From positions 1-8,102 of the forward strand of contig CAMJFV010000078.1 of assembly GCA_946405045.1 (NCBI GenBank): a stretch of 8,102 nucleotides of DNA, read 5' to 3'. The translations under genes and the position numbers were made by a program. Each line of letters starts with the position of its first letter. Positions within the stretch are counted from its first letter, which is position 1. This DNA is from an uncultured Bacteroidales bacterium (GTDB lineage Bacteria; Bacteroidota; Bacteroidia; Bacteroidales; Paludibacteraceae). Under the pieces are notes generated by a model, which saw only the letters and a list, made by a program, of their open reading frames with translations, had not been told where the DNA came from and searched no databases. Positions 5,188-8,102 of this stretch are shown here, piece after piece.

Positions 5188-8102
5188 TTATTCCTCCTCT
5201 TTCCTACGTTTACGGATGAGCAAGACAAATACTATACCTGCCGCCACAACAATGGCAAGCACAACAGATGTGTTCACAAAAGTACTTGTAGAATCGGGGA
5301 CATTCGTGATTGTCTGCTTCTTCATCACCGTACCCACTTTATTATCTTCCTTACTATCCATCTGTGCTCGCATTCTCGCCTCAGCCTCAGCATGCAAGTC
5401 GTTTTCAAGCTTCTGAAGTTCTTTAAGTTTATCTGGTGAAGTCTTCCACAAACCTTTTTGAATGGTCTGTACCATAGTATGGGCCATCTGCTCCATCGCC
5501 GCAGGATTCTTCTCATGCAAGAATTTGTCCACACCAAGATTCATCCGATCCTTAATATAGATATCATATATCTGCTCCCATAATTGATTGTCAATTGCCG
5601 CTGGCTTCATCACATTCCATCCATATGTGTTCTGAATCACCTCTGCAAACTCGCCTGCCTCGTTGGCTCCACCCTTCATCTTCTCTTTAATGTACGTAGG
5701 ATTTAAAATGGTTGAACGGCTCTCCACACCTATCGCCTCCTTAATTTCCTGCATACGGTTGTTGCTACGGTTACGATAATCTGCAAAATAAGCATCCGGA
5801 TCCTTTCCTGTCACATGACGTACAGCAAGGTTCATTCCCCCCATAAACTCATACACATGGTCAAGCGATAAAGCGCCCCATGTGTTTGATTGACGAGGTT
5901 GAACTACAGCATCCGTATGCGTAAGAGCCGCTTTGAATGCCACTTTCGACGCTCTTTCCCAATACTCTTCCGATCCATAGAACGCCGACATATTATTGAT
6001 ATACGTGTCTGCCACCTCATCTTCACTCTTCCAACTGTCTCCCTTTTGCACCATCTGCTGTATGCCAGTACCATAACCACCGTTCAGTCCACCGAAGATT
6101 CGGAAAGTAGACATCTCACGCGCATCTTTTGGAGAGACTCCTGATTCAATGAGAGTGCGTTCTGATTCATTCACACCCTCCTTGACCAAGTTTGGAAACT
6201 CATCGTCTTTAGCCTCCGCAGCCATCTGCACAGCACGATTAATAAGATACAAACGAGATGCCGCTAAGTCACGGAATTGTCCTGATGTCTGTATCACCAC
6301 ATCAATACGAGGACGACCCAATTCTTTGACTGGTATAAGACGAATATCTGTCACTCTTCCGAAAACATCACGTAATGGCTCCACACCAAGGAGATAAAAT
6401 GCCTGAGCCATTGTTGTGCCTCCCGTCTCAATAAATTCAGACGACCAAAATGTAAAACTTACTTTACGAGGAATGGAATCGTGATGACGGTCTTTGTACA
6501 TCTTTATAGTATTATCAGCCAACATCTTGCCTTTTTCCCATGCACTTTCAGTTGGGGTTGTCTCAGCATTCACACCATAAAGATTTCGTCCTGTCGGCAA
6601 GGCACGAGGATTCGCAATCACATCACCTCCGCTGCTTGGTTTGGTATATCCACCATTTAACGCATTCATCATAGATGAGAGTTCACACTGGGGTGATTCG
6701 ATCAGCATCTGTTTATAACGAGTCACATTCTTCAATGTCTGCTCCACCTCAATAATAGCGTCTGCAAGATATGTCTCCTCACGCGTATATGTCTTCTTCA
6801 TAGCCGCCATCTGAGCCATCATATTGCTCACCTTATCCGTGCCACTGCCCTTGCCTCCTAATCCCATAGCGGCAGCCATCTTTTTCAACGCTTCAGGAGA
6901 AGCACCGGCCATCTTGGCCATCTGCAAAGCCTTGCGAGGATCCATGCCTGTAGCTGACGGATGATGATGTTTTGATTCAGGAGAATGTTTGGTCGAATCC
7001 ATTTTTAATTTTTCATTCTTCATTTTTAAATTTCCACCACCTCCCATCATCATACTCATCATATCTCCTGCTCCATTTTTTGAGGCTTCAATTTCCCTTG
7101 CTTTATCAAGCTGAGCCTGTGATATACCAGCGATCTGACATATGGACGCATCTGTCACAGGTGTCGTATTATTGATAAGTTTGGCGACAAGAGCCTTTGC
7201 TGGCACGATATATCTGGATGTGAACAATGCCTTATGCTGCTCTGTATCCGCTTTTGCACGGTTAAGCTGTTTGTCGAGATGAAACAATCCATACGCTATC
7301 GGATCAGTAGCCATAGCATAGACGGACGTCTCTATTCTCGCCTGCTCATAAGGGACACCAAGCGTGTAGAGTTGACCCACAATCTTCTCATTGGCAATCT
7401 CTTCTCCAAACTGCTCTACTTTTGCGATTTCTGTTTCAGTCCAAGGTTGAGTGAGCAAAGAATCAAGTCCAAGATCACGATGTATGCCCATATCCACAGC
7501 AAGTTTCTTGACGGCGATTGAAGTCGCATTGTTTGGATTTTTCTCGTATGCAGAAATAGCATCGGTAAGTTTCCTATATACACCATGCAAATTACTCTCA
7601 AGAAAAGGAGGCGTGATATGACTCTGAATACCTGCATATGTTCTGCGTTTTGCAATAAGAGCCTCTCCCACATTACCAATAGTATAGATATAGTAATGAG
7701 GTATAGTGCCGACGAGTTTGTCCGGCCAATCACTATCAGACAGAGCCACCTGTTTACGTGGAGTATATTCAAGTCCGCCATGAGTGCCGAAATGGATCAT
7801 GGCATCAGCCTTAAACTCATTCTGAATCCAATAATAAGCATTCTGAAATTCCTTCACAGGATCCTTATCCGTACCATGGACAATCTGAAAAGTGTTGTCG
7901 CCATGGCCGGCAAGAGGTTGTGGCAAGAGAGCGATATTGCCAAGTCGCACCTTTATGACAGTATCAGGATTCTCGTCGAGGACAGACAAATCAGATATTG
8001 GGCTACCTTCTTTTTGAAGAAGTTCAGCCAGTTTCTCACTGTTTTCAGGAAGTCCACTCACGTTATATCCTTCATGACGCATTTTATCAAGCAAATTGTA
8101 GA
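5188..8102 (-). CDS. hmuS: HmuS-like CobN/ChlH-family heme-type chelatase, C-terminal part, 5' end outside window
   Basis: About 970 residues are visible. The frame continues past the TTG at 8094 to the window edge, so the N-terminus is missing (family members are usually 1,200 residues or more). Numbering here starts at that TTG. CobN-like blocks appear in order: GNIALLPQP (52-60), HFGTHGGLEYTPRK (101-114), WPDKLVGTIPHYYIYTIG (123-140), ALPTGRNLYG (498-507), RIFGGLNGGYGTGI (665-678), VVQPRQSNTWG (730-740), ILNPTYIKEK (796-805) and a GLW near 881. Between 336 and 435 is a Met/His-rich, glycine-rich insert not seen in ordinary CobN. A charged helix (about 886-915) leads to one membrane helix (939-960) and the basic tail RKRRKEEE, placing the main domain in the periplasm. 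HmuS proteins are linked to heme use, and I recall reports of iron removal from heme. No ChlI/ChlD-type ATPase is seen nearby. Cobalt chelation for B12 is the main alternative. Confidence 0.9.
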   Translation of the reverse strand, partial: YNLLDKMRHEGYNVSGLPENSEKLAELLQKEGSPISDLSVLDENPDTVIKVRLGNIALLPQPLAGHGDNTFQIVHGTDKDPVKEFQNAYYWIQNEFKADAMIHFGTHGGLEYTPRKQVALSDSDWPDKLVGTIPHYYIYTIGNVGEALIAKRRTYAGIQSHITPPFLESNLHGVYRKLTDAISAYEKNPNNATSIAVKKLAVDMGIHRDLGLDSLLTQPWTETEIAKVEQFGEEIANEKIVGQLYTLGVPYEQARIETSVYAMATDPIAYGLFHLDKQLNRAKADTEQHKALFTSRYIVPAKALVAKLINNTTPVTDASICQIAGISQAQLDKAREIEASKNGAGDMMSMMMGGGGNLKMKNEKLKMDSTKHSPESKHHHPSATGMDPRKALQMAKMAGASPEALKKMAAAMGLGGKGSGTDKVSNMMAQMAAMKKTYTREETYLADAIIEVEQTLKNVTRYKQMLIESPQCELSSMMNALNGGYTKPSSGGDVIANPRALPTGRNLYGVNAETTPTESAWEKGKMLADNTIKMYKDRHHDSIPRKVSFTFWSSEFIETGGTTMAQAFYLLGVEPLRDVFGRVTDIRLIPVKELGRPRIDVVIQTSGQFRDLAASRLYLINRAVQMAAEAKDDEFPNLVKEGVNESERTLIESGVSPKDAREMSTFRIFGGLNGGYGTGIQQMVQKGDSWKSEDEVADTYINNMSAFYGSEEYWERASKVAFKAALTHTDAVVQPRQSNTWGALSLDHVYEFMGGMNLAVRHVTGKDPDAYFADYRNRSNNRMQEIKEAIGVESRSTILNPTYIKEKMKGGANEAGEFAEVIQNTYGWNVMKPAAIDNQLWEQIYDIYIKDRMNLGVDKFLHEKNPAAMEQMAHTMVQTIQKGLWKTSPDKLKELQKLENDLHAEAEARMRAQMDSKEDNKVGTVMKKQTITNVPDSTSTFVNTSVVLAIVVAAGIVFVLLIRKRRKEEE
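5193..5198 (-). promoter_or_regulatory. Shine-Dalgarno AGGAGG for hmuT inside the end of hmuS
   Basis: AGGAGG lies in the last codons of hmuS (the Arg-Lys-Glu tail), 11 bases before the hmuT ATG. A perfect Shine-Dalgarno is uncommon in Bacteroidetes and the spacing is somewhat long, so its use is plausible but not certain. It supports the start at 5181. Confidence 0.5.
6790..7089 (-). other. Met/His/Gly-rich insert region of hmuS
   Basis: This encodes visible residues 336-435. In order it has a MMSMMMGGGG run (345-354), the A-rich repeat peptide (355-365), a KHHH cluster with H370 and H376-378, and two Met-rich helical stretches (about 384-411 and 420-434) joined by GLGGKGSG. I count 16 methionines between 345 and 432. 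The flanks return directly to CobN-like sequence. It may be a flexible, surface-exposed metal or heme-binding segment or just a linker. Confidence 0.75.
7000..7033 (-). repeat. A-rich interspersed repeat with 21-bp period, in frame within hmuS
   Basis: Read on the minus strand, TTAAAAATG occurs twice, 21 bases apart (7029-7021 and 7008-7000), with AAGAATGAAAAA between. This matches an ATGAAGAATGAAAAATTA-type repeat that I recognise as scattered through Prevotella and Bacteroides genomes, usually between genes. Here it is translated as LKMKNEK followed by LKM. Because the unit is 21 bases, a gain or loss of copies would keep the frame. Recognition is from memory; only the internal period is shown by this window. 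Confidence 0.7.

Noticed and set aside
6790..7089. Frameshift or pseudogene damage in hmuS at the low-complexity insert
   Set aside because: The frame is continuous through the insert and CobN-like blocks resume on the other side in the same frame, so the gene appears intact here.
7416..7781. 121-codon open frame on the minus strand in another frame of hmuS
   Set aside because: It overlaps the CobN-like coding frame entirely and shows no recognisable motif.
8092..8094. TTG as the start of the chelatase gene
   Set aside because: The frame continues open upstream to the window edge (Tyr-Asn precede it), and the encoded sequence begins in the middle of the CobN-like domain, so this is an internal leucine codon.

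Overview
The window looks like chromosomal DNA of a Bacteroidales bacterium, probably Prevotella or a close relative. The reasons are: a promoter of the Bacteroidetes type (TTG, 20 bases, TTACTTTG) in front of tgt; few Shine-Dalgarno sequences; tgt directly followed by an LptF/LptG-family permease; Hmu-type heme genes; and a short A-rich ATGAAGAATGAAAAATTA-type repeat that I know from this group. The genus is an inference from general similarity. Every gene I can support lies on the minus strand, so transcription runs from high to low coordinates.

Positions 8102 to 2009 hold five tightly packed genes in this order: hmuS (5' end outside the window), hmuT, hmuU, hmuV and a four-helix PepSY_TM-type membrane protein. 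Gaps and overlaps are 6 bases, a 10-base overlap, a 4-base ATGA overlap and 31 bases, with no obvious promoter or terminator between them, so they read as one operon. The order matches the distal part of the hmuYRSTUV heme-utilisation locus of Porphyromonas and Bacteroides. HmuY and HmuR would be expected upstream of hmuS, beyond position 8102.

The proposed way these genes work together is as follows. HmuS is a CobN/ChlH-family chelatase-like protein fixed by a C-terminal membrane helix, so its large domain should be periplasmic. HmuU resembles ExbB/TolQ/MotA and HmuV carries an ExbD/MotB-like membrane aspartate, so the pair could be a proton-driven motor acting on HmuS in place of the AAA+ ATPase partners of ordinary cobalt or magnesium chelatases. 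HmuT is a multi-pass membrane protein of unknown role. The PepSY_TM protein has several histidines at its helix ends and may bind heme or move electrons to the released iron. The gene identities are fairly secure; the motor and electron-transfer roles are inference.

Positions 2008 to 1735 are a 274-base AT-rich spacer with the tgt promoter. Positions 1734 to 1 hold tgt (tRNA-guanine transglycosylase) and, 12 bases later, the start of an LptF/LptG-family permease cut by the window edge.

The most notable details are an A-rich 21-bp-period repeat embedded in frame inside hmuS, within a Met/His-rich insert absent from ordinary CobN; the loss of two of the three zinc cysteines in Tgt; and propeller-like repeats in the periplasmic loops of the PepSY_TM protein.
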